Shown piece after piece: positions 7,647 through 16,994 of a DNA stretch of 22,196 nt. Origin of the DNA: Candidatus Pygmaiobacter gallistercoris (lineage in GTDB: Bacteria; Bacillota; Clostridia; Oscillospirales; Ruminococcaceae). The notes beneath the pieces were generated by a model, which made no database searches, was not told where the DNA came from, and worked only from the letters and a program-made list of their open reading frames with translations. The first letter of the stretch is position 1. Each line of letters begins with the position of its first letter. The position numbers and the translations under genes are program-made. The stretch is taken from positions 1 through 22,196 of the forward strand of contig DXIA01000033.1 in the NCBI GenBank assembly GCA_019113125.1, given 5' to 3'.

Positions 7647-8255
7647 TTACCAGAGCCGTACCCCCTTCTGCTCCGGCAGCAGCCCCCCGTGGATCGCCGC
7701 GGGGAGCGCGGCCTTGAAGAAGAGGAAGAGCAGTATCGTCTCGACCGGCAGCAGGCCGATGTTCTTGATCGTGCTCTTGACCAGATAATAGTAGTATCCC
7801 TTGCCGTAGAGCATCGAGCTCCAGAGCGCACCGAGCGCGATGTTGACCCCGACGTTGACCGTCAGCTTTGCCAGCAGGATCCGCAGCCCGGTGATCCGCG
7901 CGCGGTAGAAAAAGAGCGCGTAGAAGAAGGAGCCGAGCATGCTGTTCAGGACATAGCCGGGAAAGAAGGGGCCGGAGGGCTGGATCAGAAAGCCGAGCAG
8001 ATCGGTGCAAAAGCCCGAGACCAGCCCGAGCACTGGCCCGTAGATCGCGCTGCCCAGCGCGTTGAAGAAGAATCCGAAGAAGATGTGCAGATTGTCCCCG
8101 AGCGGGATCGGGATCAGACCGACCACCACCCTGATCGCGACGAAGAGGGCGGTGAGGGTGAGCATCCGCACCTGTTTGCCCTCGGCGAGGGCGGTTCGCC
8201 AGTAGGCGGCGGAAAACGGGGAGAGAAACTGCAGCGTCTGACTGTTCTTGGACAT
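7647..8255 (-). CDS. folT: Folate ECF transporter substrate-binding (S) component
   Basis: The protein is a 202-residue membrane protein with about five or six hydrophobic segments (for example LTLTALFVAIRVVVGLIPIP, FFFNALGSAIYGPVLGLVSG), as in S components of energy-coupling-factor transporters. The sequence between helices (LGFLIQPSGPFFPGYVLNSM) fits the folate family. The folate call rests mainly on the tetrahydrofolate riboswitch upstream (8343-8469). ATG 8255 has AAGGAGG about 8 bases upstream. FolT would capture folates at the cell surface and work with the shared EcfA/A'/T module, which is not in this window. High cellular tetrahydrofolate would be expected to reduce its production. 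Confidence 0.88.
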   Translation of the reverse strand: MSKNSQTLQFLSPFSAAYWRTALAEGKQVRMLTLTALFVAIRVVVGLIPIPLGDNLHIFFGFFFNALGSAIYGPVLGLVSGFCTDLLGFLIQPSGPFFPGYVLNSMLGSFFYALFFYRARITGLRILLAKLTVNVGVNIALGALWSSMLYGKGYYYYLVKSTIKNIGLLPVETILLFLFFKAALPAAIHGGLLPEQKGVRLW

Positions 8256-8270
8256 AAAAACAACCTCCTT

Positions 8271-8310
8271 TGTGCATCGGTTTGTACCAACGCACCCGGG
8301 AGGATGCACA
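8271..8310 (-). promoter_or_regulatory. Stem abutting the folT ribosome-binding site (possible expression platform)
   Basis: An 8-bp inverted repeat, TGTGCATC (8271-8278) and GATGCACA (8303-8310), would form a stem in the folT leader right beside the AAGGAGG at 8264-8270. Within the 5' arm region a CCTCC (8302-8298 on the minus strand) could alternatively pair with the GGAGG. No T-run follows, so control of translation rather than termination is suggested. Confidence 0.4.
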
Positions 8311-8342
8311 CGCGGGGCAGCGCCCCGTTCGCTTTTTTGGTA

Positions 8343-8469
8343 CAGCGGGATGCGGAGACCGCACCGCGTGGAGAGGTGAACCCCCCTCCCTCTTCGTCCC
8401 GCCGACAACTCCCCGTCCGGTGGGCACTGCGGCCGCCTTTGCGGCCTGACGCGCGATCTCCTACTCTGT
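8343..8469 (-). promoter_or_regulatory. Tetrahydrofolate (THF) riboswitch
   Basis: The minus-strand leader matches the THF riboswitch layout seen in front of clostridial folT. AGAGTAG (8467-8461) is followed by GGAGATC, which pairs with GGTCTCC (8461-8455 with 8360-8354), then GCGCGT. A central part has CCGGACGGGG, GTTGTCGG and GGGACGAAG, and a 3' part has CACGCGGTGC and GCATCCCGCTG, where CAGCGGG can pair back with the start region. The gene downstream is a FolT-like S component, the classic partner. The pattern was matched from memory of the family; boundaries are approximate. Confidence 0.8.
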
Positions 8470-8497
8470 TTTTTTCTGACCGCTATGGGTCCAGCTG

Positions 8498-8526
8498 ATT
8501 ATACCATATTGTTCCTGCGCTGTCCA
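8498..8526 (-). promoter_or_regulatory. Promoter of the folT riboswitch transcript
   Basis: TGGACA (8526-8521), a 17-base spacer and TATAAT (8503-8498) with TG extension form a near-consensus sigma-A promoter. Transcription would begin near 8491, about 22 bases before the riboswitch. Confidence 0.75.
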
Positions 8527-8538
8527 CCGGTTTTCCCT

Positions 8539-10389
8539 TCACCTCTCCGCCTCCGCATCCGGCAGCTGCACCGACAAAGAGACGGTCGTACCGGTCTCGG
8601 TGATCCCCGCGCCGGTATTCGGGTAAAACTGCGTGTAGACCGCATCGCAGAGGAACACCGCAAAGAGCACCGCACAGACTGCTCTGACCCTGTTCTCCGC
8701 AAGCCGGCCGACCAGTGCATCGATCAGCGGAGCGACGAGATAGACAATGGCAAGTCCGCCGACCCCGAAGACCAGCAGCCCTTCGGCGCAGATCCGCCCA
8801 TGCAGGTTGAGGAAATAACCGCTGTAATCCCACCACCTGGCCCCGCCGCTCACAAACTGCATCACAAGGGAGGTGGTGTACTCGAGCGCGCCGCAGAGCA
8901 GGACGGTTAGGACAAACTGCAGCGCCGGGCTGCGGCGGCAGCGGTAGAGCATCGTGAGCATCAACACCGCACCGGTGCCGTAGATCGGCAGCCAGGGGCC
9001 GTGAAGCGCACCGCGATTGACGAGGGTGCCGTAGCTCACCAGATGCAGTCCGACCTCCCACAGCCAGCCGAAGACCGAGATGCTCAGAAAAATGGCGATC
9101 AGCGACCAGACCGAATACCGCCGCATATAATTGAGCGACGCAATCAGCCGGCGGCGCTCGGTCTCCGGGATCGGATAGAGCCGCACCGGATAGGCGATGC
9201 CCTGAACATCGTCCATCAGCGCGTGGAGCCGGACACTGTCGGCCCGCTGCTGCTCGAGTTTCTTCTCCTCGCTGCGTCGCAGCAGGAGCAGCCCCAGGTT
9301 GTCGGCGAGAAAACCGCGCCACCCGCCCAGCCGTTCCCCGTCCTGCTGCGCGTTTTTCATCGTCCGGATGACGTCGGCATATCTTTCCCGGATCAGCGCA
9401 TCCGGCGCCCTCTCATAGAGATAAGGGTCCTGCAGCAGCGCGGCGCCGGGGATTCCCTTTGCAATCGCCTCGGCCCGCAGCCCTGCATAGTACCGGGTGA
9501 AGACGGCGGTCTTGTAGGGGTTGACATAGAGGACGCTGACCAGCCCGAAGGTGAGCAGTCCGAGCAGCTCCCAGCCGAGAAAGGAGAGCTCGAAGACAAA
9601 ACATTGCCACTTGTGTCCCTTCATCATCCGGCGGGAAAGGGTGATCGCCTGACGCGCGGTGAGGTCGGGATTTTCCGCCACAATATAGGGGACCAGATAA
9701 TAAGAATACCGCTTGACCGCCGCACCGGCGATGGTGAGGCACCAGAGGGTGTAAAGCAGATACCGGACCAGCATGATCCAAGCAGCCCGTGCCCAGCGCC
9801 CCACCCGCAGCAAAAAGGAAAACCGCTGCGGGGTAACCCGGTCATAGTTCATCCCCTCGAGAAAGACCCGCCGCATCGCGACCGGAAAGGTGTTCTGCAC
9901 AAATACCCCGAAGGCTGCCATCCCGGCCGCAAAGAGCAGGATCAAGAACGCCAGACCGGCGCTCTCCGATCCGGTGACGGAGGCCACCGCCGCGACGATG
10001 GTGACCAGAATCGAGCCGGACGTAATCCAGTTGACCACCGATGAGAGCACCCCGCGGCTGCGGCCGAACGCCGGGTTGCCGCTCTCCGCCTGCTCGATCG
10101 CCTGCTGCTGCGACTGCTGTGCGACCTCCTCGCCAGCCTGCAGGTTCTCCTCCACCATCGCGGTCAGCACGTTTTTCCACAAAGTGCCGCCCACCTCGGT
10201 CTTGACACCGGTATCCGCAGCGACCGTCTGCTCATTCCCCCGCGCCCTAAAAGAAAACAGCGATCCGCGAAACTCCGCCGACAAAAACGCGGCGATCAGG
10301 CAGGCTGCAACAAAGATAAAATAGTGTTTTTTCAGATCCGTGCGGCCCTCATGTTTGAGCTCTTTTCTCGTCTTCATCCTTCTCTCCAT
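8539..10389 (-). CDS. DUF975 / CmpB-like (putative ABC transporter type IV) fusion membrane protein
   Basis: The protein has 616 residues and two membrane domains. The N-terminal half (about 10-305) has the DUF975 pattern: an N-terminal helix, several hydrophobic segments, and RMMKGHKW followed by LSFLGWELLGLLTFG and NPYK. Residues 310-420 are polar and highly charged (cytoplasmic linker). The C-terminal half (about 425-590) has the PF06541 pattern: GWLWEVG, GPWLPIYGTGAVL, LEYTTSLVM, RWWDYSGYFLNLHGRIC. Neither family has a proven function; the ABC label is historical and no ATPase lies nearby. Two starts are possible: 10389 (purine-rich site only two bases away) and 10377 (GGAG six bases away). 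It has its own promoter, and ends 13 bases before the folT promoter. Confidence 0.85.
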   Translation of the reverse strand: MERRMKTRKELKHEGRTDLKKHYFIFVAACLIAAFLSAEFRGSLFSFRARGNEQTVAADTGVKTEVGGTLWKNVLTAMVEENLQAGEEVAQQSQQQAIEQAESGNPAFGRSRGVLSSVVNWITSGSILVTIVAAVASVTGSESAGLAFLILLFAAGMAAFGVFVQNTFPVAMRRVFLEGMNYDRVTPQRFSFLLRVGRWARAAWIMLVRYLLYTLWCLTIAGAAVKRYSYYLVPYIVAENPDLTARQAITLSRRMMKGHKWQCFVFELSFLGWELLGLLTFGLVSVLYVNPYKTAVFTRYYAGLRAEAIAKGIPGAALLQDPYLYERAPDALIRERYADVIRTMKNAQQDGERLGGWRGFLADNLGLLLLRRSEEKKLEQQRADSVRLHALMDDVQGIAYPVRLYPIPETERRRLIASLNYMRRYSVWSLIAIFLSISVFGWLWEVGLHLVSYGTLVNRGALHGPWLPIYGTGAVLMLTMLYRCRRSPALQFVLTVLLCGALEYTTSLVMQFVSGGARWWDYSGYFLNLHGRICAEGLLVFGVGGLAIVYLVAPLIDALVGRLAENRVRAVCAVLFAVFLCDAVYTQFYPNTGAGITETGTTVSLSVQLPDAEAER

Positions 10390-10418
10390 TTCTCCCCCTG
10401 CCGGGGAACACTCTTACA

Positions 10419-10447
10419 AGTATAAGGAAGAAAAGGGAAAATTGCAA
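10419..10447 (-). promoter_or_regulatory. Promoter of the DUF975/CmpB-like gene
   Basis: TTGCAA (10447-10442), a 17-base spacer and TATACT (10424-10419) lie about 30 bases before the gene start, downstream of the groEL terminator. Confidence 0.65.
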
Positions 10448-10483
10448 CCCAAAGAACAGCACCCGGAGATTGTTCCCGCGCGC

Positions 10484-10525
10484 AAAACAAGGGCCGGTGC
10501 ACACCGCAGTGTGCACCGGCCCTTG
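10484..10525 (-). terminator. Terminator of the groES-groEL operon
   Basis: A perfect 17-bp stem (10488-10504 with 10509-10525) closes a CGCA tetraloop. On the minus strand a short TTTT tract follows (10487-10484). The stem is very stable although the T-run is short. Confidence 0.75.
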
Positions 10526-10547
10526 CCGTTATTGCATCAATGATGGA

Positions 10548-12200
<1,653 letters not shown>

Positions 12201-12214
12201 TTAAGTGTAATGAA

Positions 12215-12502
12215 TCAGTCTTCCACCGTCGCGAGGATATCGCTCTGACGGAGAATCTGGCACTCCTCGCCGTCGATCTTGACCTCGGTGCCGGCATACT
12301 TTGCGGCGATGACACGGTCGCCGACCTTGAGGGTCATCTTGACCTCATTGCCGTCCACCATGCCGCCGGGGCCGACCGCGACGACCACCGCAACCTGCGG
12401 CTTTTCTTTGGCCGAACCGGTCAGGATGATGCCGCCCTTGGTGGTCTCCTCCGCCTTTTCCGCCTTGATGACAACTCTGTCTGCCAAAGGTACGATTTTC
12501 AT
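12215..12502 (-). CDS. groS: Co-chaperonin GroES (Hsp10)
   Basis: The protein has 95 residues and starts MKIVPLADRVVIKAEKAEE. The mobile loop (about 19-32) reads TTKGGIILTGSAKEKP, and VGDRVIAAKYAGTEVKIDGE and ILRQSDILA follow at the C-terminus. It forms the seven-subunit lid of the GroEL chamber. It is the first gene of the operon, preceded by AAGGGG and, farther up, by a perfect CIRCE element and promoter. Confidence 0.98.
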   Translation of the reverse strand: MKIVPLADRVVIKAEKAEETTKGGIILTGSAKEKPQVAVVVAVGPGGMVDGNEVKMTLKVGDRVIAAKYAGTEVKIDGEECQILRQSDILATVED

Positions 12503-12559
12503 AAGAAATATCCCCTTTTCAAAAAATTATTCTGTTTCAAACCATTATTTATTTCATGC

Positions 12560-12586
12560 TTAGCACTCTTTTATCCTGAGTGCTAA
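12560..12586. promoter_or_regulatory. CIRCE operator (HrcA binding site)
   Basis: TTAGCACTC-N9-GAGTGCTAA is a perfect match to the CIRCE consensus. It lies at the expected transcription start of groES, so HrcA bound here would block the operon until heat or unfolded protein inactivates HrcA. hrcA itself is not in the window. Confidence 0.95.
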
Positions 12587-12590
12587 CTAT

Positions 12591-12618
12591 ATTTTAGCGC
12601 ATTTTTTTCGAATTGCAA
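12591..12618 (-). promoter_or_regulatory. Promoter of groES-groEL
   Basis: TTGCAA (12618-12613), a 16-base spacer and TAAAAT (12596-12591) lie directly upstream of CIRCE, which would cover the start point. Confidence 0.65.
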
Positions 12619-12672
12619 TAGGGGAATTGAAAAAAATTTGTGAACAGGACGCAAAATCCTGCACGCGGGCGC

Positions 12673-12714
12673 AAAAAAGCGACCCGGCCGCGGTTTTATC
12701 CACCGCCGGATCGC
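12673..12714 (-). terminator. Terminator of the lipid kinase gene
   Basis: Arms 12679-12688 and 12705-12714 form a 10-bp stem with one G-T pair. On the minus strand a run of six T follows (12678-12673). It begins 7 bases after the stop codon. Confidence 0.8.
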
Positions 12715-12720
12715 CTGTTG

Positions 12721-13656
12721 TCATTCTGTTTTCGCCGCGAGCGGAGCCGGCAGCACAAACCGGGCGGCGTGGGGCAGCACCCGGACATGCAGCCCGTCCC
12801 GGGGGCCGCATTCGCCGTCGACATTCGCAATCGCGGTGCGCTCGGCGCGGATGTCGATCTCCTCTCCCCGCAGGTAGGTGATGATGTCCCGCAGCTCGGG
12901 GCGGATCGCATCCCCGTCAAAGTGCTCGCCGGCCTGGTACTTGCCGATGACCCCGGCGATCTTGAACCGGCTGATCTTCTTGACCATCAGCACCTCGAGC
13001 AGACCGTCGTCGAGTTTTGCGCGGGGGGCGGCCTTGTAGCCGCCGCCGTAGGTCATCCCGTTGGCGACCGCCACCAGAAGGAAGTTGCCGGTAAACCGCC
13101 GGCCGTCCACCGTGACGGTCATCGGGCAGCCGATCGGCTTGCAGATGTTCTCGACGATTGAGATGTTGTAGGCCATCGTCCCGCCGCAGAAGGGGAGCCG
13201 CCGGTACTTCGGGATGCCGTAGGCGACCGCGGCGTCGAGCCCGATCGAGCAGATCGCCGCCGAGATCTCGTGTTCCCCCACCTGCATCAGGTCGATCGAG
13301 ATCGCCTTGCCAGCGATGCTGTCCTCCACCCGCAGAAAGTCCTCCTGGGTGCCGAAGTTTCGCAGAAAGTCATTGCCCGAACCCAGCGGCACACAGGCGA
13401 CCTCCGCCTGCGGATAGCGGTAGGCGCCGGCGAAGACCTCATTGAGGGTGCCGTCTCCGCCGCAGGCGTAAAACCGCACCGGGTCCCGCGTCATCGCGTA
13501 CTGTTTGGTGATCTCGGTCGCGTGGCCGGGATGGGTGGTGATCTCCACCGCGTAGTCCAGTTTCAGCGGTGCGATCCGCTCGATCAGCGAGGGAACGAAA
13601 AATTGGCTCGCATCCGCCTTTCCCGCCCTGGGATTGACAATAAAGACATGTTTCAT
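12721..13656 (-). CDS. Diacylglycerol kinase-family (YegS/BmrU-like) lipid kinase
   Basis: The protein has 311 residues, typical of the family. The N-terminal catalytic domain has the VNPRAGK start (8-14), the nucleotide-binding motif GGDGTLNEV (66-74) and PLGSGNDFLR (90-99). The C-terminal beta-rich domain has VANGMTYGGG, LDDGLLEV and the DGE motif near the end (VDGEC). Such kinases phosphorylate diacylglycerol or related lipids at the inner face of the membrane, and recycle diacylglycerol made during lipoteichoic acid synthesis. ATG 13656 has GGAGG about 9 bases upstream; 24 more in-frame codons lie before it but without a site. It is a single-gene unit; DgkB or a paralogue cannot be told apart. 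Confidence 0.9.
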   Translation of the reverse strand: MKHVFIVNPRAGKADASQFFVPSLIERIAPLKLDYAVEITTHPGHATEITKQYAMTRDPVRFYACGGDGTLNEVFAGAYRYPQAEVACVPLGSGNDFLRNFGTQEDFLRVEDSIAGKAISIDLMQVGEHEISAAICSIGLDAAVAYGIPKYRRLPFCGGTMAYNISIVENICKPIGCPMTVTVDGRRFTGNFLLVAVANGMTYGGGYKAAPRAKLDDGLLEVLMVKKISRFKIAGVIGKYQAGEHFDGDAIRPELRDIITYLRGEEIDIRAERTAIANVDGECGPRDGLHVRVLPHAARFVLPAPLAAKTE

Positions 13657-13693
13657 CCGATACTTCCTCCGCCGAAACTTCATTTTCCATTTA

Positions 13694-13722
13694 ATAATAC
13701 CGCATTTTTTTCCCGCAGACAA
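13694..13722 (-). promoter_or_regulatory. Promoter of the lipid kinase gene
   Basis: TTGTCT (13722-13717), a 17-base spacer and TATTAT (13699-13694) lie about 40 bases before the start codon, divergent from the TetM-like gene. Confidence 0.6.
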
Positions 13723-13779
13723 CAGCAAATCAAGAGGGCCTTAACGTTTTGCGGGCAGCTGGCACACCTTGCCGGGATG

Positions 13780-13788
13780 TGATACAAT
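13780..13788 (+). promoter_or_regulatory. Extended -10 promoter of the TetM-like gene
   Basis: TGATACAAT has a TG-extended -10 box; no convincing -35 box is visible. It lies 40 bases before the chosen ATG. Confidence 0.5.
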
Positions 13789-13827
13789 CAGACGGTAAGA
13801 TTTTAATTGGAAAGGCGTCTTCGATCC

Positions 13828-15762
13828 ATGCGAAAAACCATCGGCATCTTCGCCCATGTCGACGCGGGCAAAACCACCCTCTCCCAGCAGATTCTGCTGC
13901 AGACCGGCGCGCTGCGTGCCGGCGGCGGGCGGGCGCTCTACCTCGACGACGCGCCGCTCGAACAGCAGCGGGGCATCACCATCTTCTCCTCTGCCGCCCC
14001 GTTCTCCCACGGCGGCGAAGAGTACACCCTGATCGACACCCCCGGCCACCTCGACTTTGGCGCCGAGGCGGAGCGTTGTGTCTCGGTGCTCGACTGCGCG
14101 GTGCTGCTCGTCAGCGCGACCGACGGCATTCAGGGCCACACCGAGGCGCTCTGGCGGCTGCTCGCACGGTACCGGGTGCCGACCGTTCTCTTTCTCAACA
14201 AGACCGACCGCCCCACCGCCGACCCCGACGGGGTGCTCGCAGCGCTGCGACAGCGGTTTTCAGCCGACTGCATCCTCTTTGACGGGTCTCTCTTCTCCCC
14301 CGCCCCACCCGAGGCCGCATTTGAGGCGGTTGCCGAGCGGGAGGACGCGCTGCTCGAGGCCTATCTCGCCGGGGAGGCGACGCCGCAGCAGCTCCTCTCC
14401 TCCGCCGCAGCGCTCTGCGGCAGCCGCCGTCTCTTTCCGGTCTTTGCCGGCAGCGCGCTGACCGGCGAAGGGGTCGAGCCGCTGCTCTGCGGGCTGGACC
14501 GGCTGCTCGCCACCGACTACGAGAAACGGGAGACGGCGCCCTTTGCCGCCCGCATCTGGCAGATCCGGCACGACAAGCAGGGGGTGCGGCTCTCCTTTTT
14601 AAAGGTGCTGAGCGGCCGTCTGTCGGTCAAGGCATCGATCGGGGCGGACAAGGTCAACGAGCTGCGCCGGTACACCGGTCCGCGGTTTGAGCCGGTGCAG
14701 TGTCTCGACGCGGGGGAGGTCGGCGCCGCGGCCGGTTTGTCGCTCCCTGCCGGCAGCCTGATCGGGGCCGAGGGGGAGGTCGCGTCTCCCCTTTTCACCC
14801 CGGTGCTGACCGCAAAGGTCGTCATGAATCCGGCACAGGAGCCGGCGGTCCGCCGCGCCTTCGCGCTGCTGACCGAGGAGGACCCCGCGCTGCAGGCCCA
14901 TTGGGACGAGGGGACCCGCACCCTCGAGATCCGGGTGATGGGCCGGGTGCAGCTCGAGGTGCTGACCGCGCTGCTCTGCGAGCGGTTTGGCCTCGAGGTC
15001 CGGTTCGACCGGCCGGCGGTGCGGTATCTCGAGACGATCACTGCGCCGGTGGTCGGGATCGGCCACTTCGAGCCGCTGCGGCACTACGCTGAGGTCTGGC
15101 TGCAGCTCTCCCCCGGCCCGCGGGGCAGCGGCATCCGGTTTGAGAGCGCCTGTTCCACCGACCTGCTCGACCAGAATTTTCAAAATCTGATCCGCACCCA
15201 TGTCCTTGAAAAGGAGCACCGCGGGGTGTTGACCGGCGCGCCGGTGACCGACCTGACCGTCACCCTGCTGACCGGCCGCAGCCACCTCAAACACACCGAG
15301 GGGGGCGACTTCCGACAGGCGGTCTACCGGGCGATCCGGCAGGGTCTCGCCACGGCTGCGGCCGCGGGAAACTGCCTGCTGCTTGAACCCTGTTACGACT
15401 TCACCGTCACCGCGCCGGCGGCGGCTGCGGGCCGGATCATGGCGGACATCCAGAAACGGCAGGGCAGCTTTGATCCGCCCCAAAGCGAGGGGGAGACCGC
15501 AGTCATCGAGGGACGGGGGCCCGCGGCGCAGTTTCTCGACTACGCCGCCGAGCTGCCCGCCTTCACCGGCGGCCTGGGCAGCTTTTTCGCCTCGTTCGGC
15601 GGGTACGAGCCCTGCCGCGATGCCGCGCAGATCATCGCCGGGGCCGGCTATGAGTTCGAGCGGGACACCGAGAACCCCGCCGATTCGATCTTCTGCTCCC
15701 ACGGGGCGGGGCACCCGGTCAGATGGGACGAGGTGCCCGCCCACGCCCACTGCAGCCTCTGA
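13828..15762 (+). CDS. TetM/TetO-like translational GTPase (EF-G family)
   Basis: The protein has 644 residues, close to ribosomal protection proteins (about 640) and shorter than EF-G (about 690). GTPase motifs are AHVDAGKT (9-16), RGIT (48-51), DTPGH (70-74) and NKTD (124-127). Later domains show HLKHTEGGDFRQA and LLEPCYDFTV, as in domains IV-V of the family, and a C-terminal CSHGAGHPVRWDEV element. Proteins of this family bind the ribosome and use GTP to release tetracycline or to act in translation. This copy is divergent and sits among housekeeping genes with no mobile element, so resistance should not be assumed. ATG 13828 is chosen over TTG 13807 since the GTPase domain starts right after it; GGAAAGG lies about 12 bases upstream. 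It is followed directly by a tRNA gene. Confidence 0.85.
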   Translation: MRKTIGIFAHVDAGKTTLSQQILLQTGALRAGGGRALYLDDAPLEQQRGITIFSSAAPFSHGGEEYTLIDTPGHLDFGAEAERCVSVLDCAVLLVSATDGIQGHTEALWRLLARYRVPTVLFLNKTDRPTADPDGVLAALRQRFSADCILFDGSLFSPAPPEAAFEAVAEREDALLEAYLAGEATPQQLLSSAAALCGSRRLFPVFAGSALTGEGVEPLLCGLDRLLATDYEKRETAPFAARIWQIRHDKQGVRLSFLKVLSGRLSVKASIGADKVNELRRYTGPRFEPVQCLDAGEVGAAAGLSLPAGSLIGAEGEVASPLFTPVLTAKVVMNPAQEPAVRRAFALLTEEDPALQAHWDEGTRTLEIRVMGRVQLEVLTALLCERFGLEVRFDRPAVRYLETITAPVVGIGHFEPLRHYAEVWLQLSPGPRGSGIRFESACSTDLLDQNFQNLIRTHVLEKEHRGVLTGAPVTDLTVTLLTGRSHLKHTEGGDFRQAVYRAIRQGLATAAAAGNCLLLEPCYDFTVTAPAAAAGRIMADIQKRQGSFDPPQSEGETAVIEGRGPAAQFLDYAAELPAFTGGLGSFFASFGGYEPCRDAAQIIAGAGYEFERDTENPADSIFCSHGAGHPVRWDEVPAHAHCSL

Positions 15763-15801
15763 GCCGGGGCGGTATTTTTTCTCCTTCGACAAAAGAAACT
15801 G

Positions 15802-15830
15802 TTGACTTTTTCTGCCGGACGGGCTAAAAT
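15802..15830 (+). promoter_or_regulatory. Promoter of tRNA-Gly
   Basis: TTGACT, a 17-base spacer and TAAAAT form a near-consensus sigma-A promoter, about 20 bases before the tRNA. Confidence 0.75.
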
Positions 15831-15849
15831 AGAAAAGCACTCAAAACCT

Positions 15850-15925
15850 GCGGGTTTAGCTCATCTGGTAGAGCGTCTGCTTCCCAAGCAGAAGGTGGCG
15901 AGTTCGAGCCTCGTAACCCGCTCCA
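15850..15925 (+). tRNA. tRNA-Gly (anticodon CCC), CCA encoded
   Basis: The 76-base cloverleaf is complete. Acceptor GCGGGTT pairs with AACCCGC, the D-arm is GCTC...GAGC, the anticodon stem TCTGC/GCAGA holds the loop TTCCCAA with anticodon CCC, and the T-arm has GTTCGAG. The terminal CCA is encoded (15923-15925). It reads GGG codons. Confidence 0.95.
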
Positions 15926-15929
15926 GCAG

Positions 15930-15957
15930 TCCCCGGTCAGCCGACCGGGGATTTTTT
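15930..15957 (+). terminator. Terminator of tRNA-Gly
   Basis: TCCCCGGTC/GACCGGGGA forms a perfect 9-bp stem with an AGCC loop, followed by six T. Confidence 0.9.
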
Positions 15958-15958
15958 A

Positions 15959-15987
15959 TTGCCACCCGCAGCGGGGTGTGCTAAAAT
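15959..15987 (+). promoter_or_regulatory. Promoter of the dnaD-dnaC-like operon
   Basis: TTGCCA (15959-15964), a 17-base spacer and TAAAAT (15982-15987) with a TG extension. It begins right after the tRNA-Gly terminator. An untranslated leader of about 80 bases follows. Confidence 0.7.
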
Positions 15988-16073
15988 AAAATGAACCATC
16001 GGATTGATTCGCGCTCCGCCGCCGCGGAGTTTTTTCTTTCTCAAATCACAGGGATGAGGAGGGCAACGGGAGA

Positions 16074-16994
16074 ATGGAATACCGGCTGGCTAAAAACAAT
16101 GGGGACACCGTCGCCGTTCCCTCGCTGCTGCTGCGGCACCTCGCCTGTACCGACGGCAACCAGCTGCGGGTCGCGCTGGCCATTTTGCGGGACGGCGAGG
16201 TGCGCCGTTCCGCACTCGCACAGGAGTTTTCGCAGCTGCTCGACGACGCGGAGCTCGAGCGGATCCTGATCTACTGGACCGGCGCCGGGCTGCTGGTCGG
16301 CGAGCGGGGATCCGCCCCCGCCCCCACCCCGGCAAAGCCGGCCCCGAAACCGCCCCGGCTCTCGAGCCGGGAGGTCGCGGCGGCGGCGCTGGAGGACCCG
16401 CAGATCCCGGTGCTGATCACCGAGAGCCAGAACCTGCTGGGCAGCCTGCTGGGCGAGGCGGACAGCAATCTGCTGGTCTCCCTCTACCTGCAGGACGGCC
16501 TGCCGGTAGACCTGATCCTGACCGGCATCGCCCATTTTGTCGGCAAGGGCAAGCGGAGCGTGCGGTACATCGCCCGGGTGCTGCTCTCCTGGTACGGCGA
16601 GGGGATCCGCAGCTGCGCGGATCTCGAGCGGCATCTCGCGCTACTCGCGCTGCGGGAGCGGTGCGAGACCGAGGTCGCCGAGATCCTCGACGCGCCGGTC
16701 AGCTCCTTCACCACCGGCGAGCGGACCCTGATCGCCCGCTGGTATGAGGAGTACGGCTACGGCCGGGAGATGATCGAGGCCGCCTGCCAGCGCGCCGGCG
16801 AGAAACGGAGCGCCCGCTACCTCAACGGGATGCTCAAAAAGTGGTACGCCAAGGGATACCGCACCCCGCGGGATCTCGAGGCGGAGGGCCCTGCCAACAT
16901 CCAGGAGGCCGGGCGGGAGATCACCCCCGAGCGGGATCTGCTGCTGCGCAATCCGGATTACACCCCGACATTCCGAAAGAGAGGCGGGATCTGA
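16074..16994 (+). CDS. DnaD-like replication initiation protein
   Basis: The protein has 306 residues. An N-terminal winged-helix-like region (about 1-80) is followed by a Pro/Ala-rich linker (about 82-98) and two DnaD C-terminal-type repeats. The first (about 118-185) includes VRYIARVLLSWYGEGIRSCADLE and the second (about 215-275) includes WYEEYGYGREMIEAACQRAGEK and KWYAKGYRTPRDLE. Tandem DnaD domains occur in clostridial DnaD proteins, which help load the replicative helicase at replication origins or stalled forks. ATG 16074 has GGAGGG 10 bases upstream. Its stop overlaps the start of the dnaC-like gene (ATGA), so the two are translationally coupled and likely work together. Confidence 0.88.
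   Translation: MEYRLAKNNGDTVAVPSLLLRHLACTDGNQLRVALAILRDGEVRRSALAQEFSQLLDDAELERILIYWTGAGLLVGERGSAPAPTPAKPAPKPPRLSSREVAAAALEDPQIPVLITESQNLLGSLLGEADSNLLVSLYLQDGLPVDLILTGIAHFVGKGKRSVRYIARVLLSWYGEGIRSCADLERHLALLALRERCETEVAEILDAPVSSFTTGERTLIARWYEEYGYGREMIEAACQRAGEKRSARYLNGMLKKWYAKGYRTPRDLEAEGPANIQEAGREITPERDLLLRNPDYTPTFRKRGGI

Noticed and set aside
13828..15762. Calling the TetM-like gene a tetracycline resistance gene
   Set aside because: The sequence is divergent, the setting is core chromosomal and there is no mobile element; function cannot be read from these motifs alone.
14599..15840. A 413-codon minus-strand open frame opposite the TetM-like gene
   Set aside because: It is a shadow of a recognised GTPase gene, without a start signal or protein-like composition.
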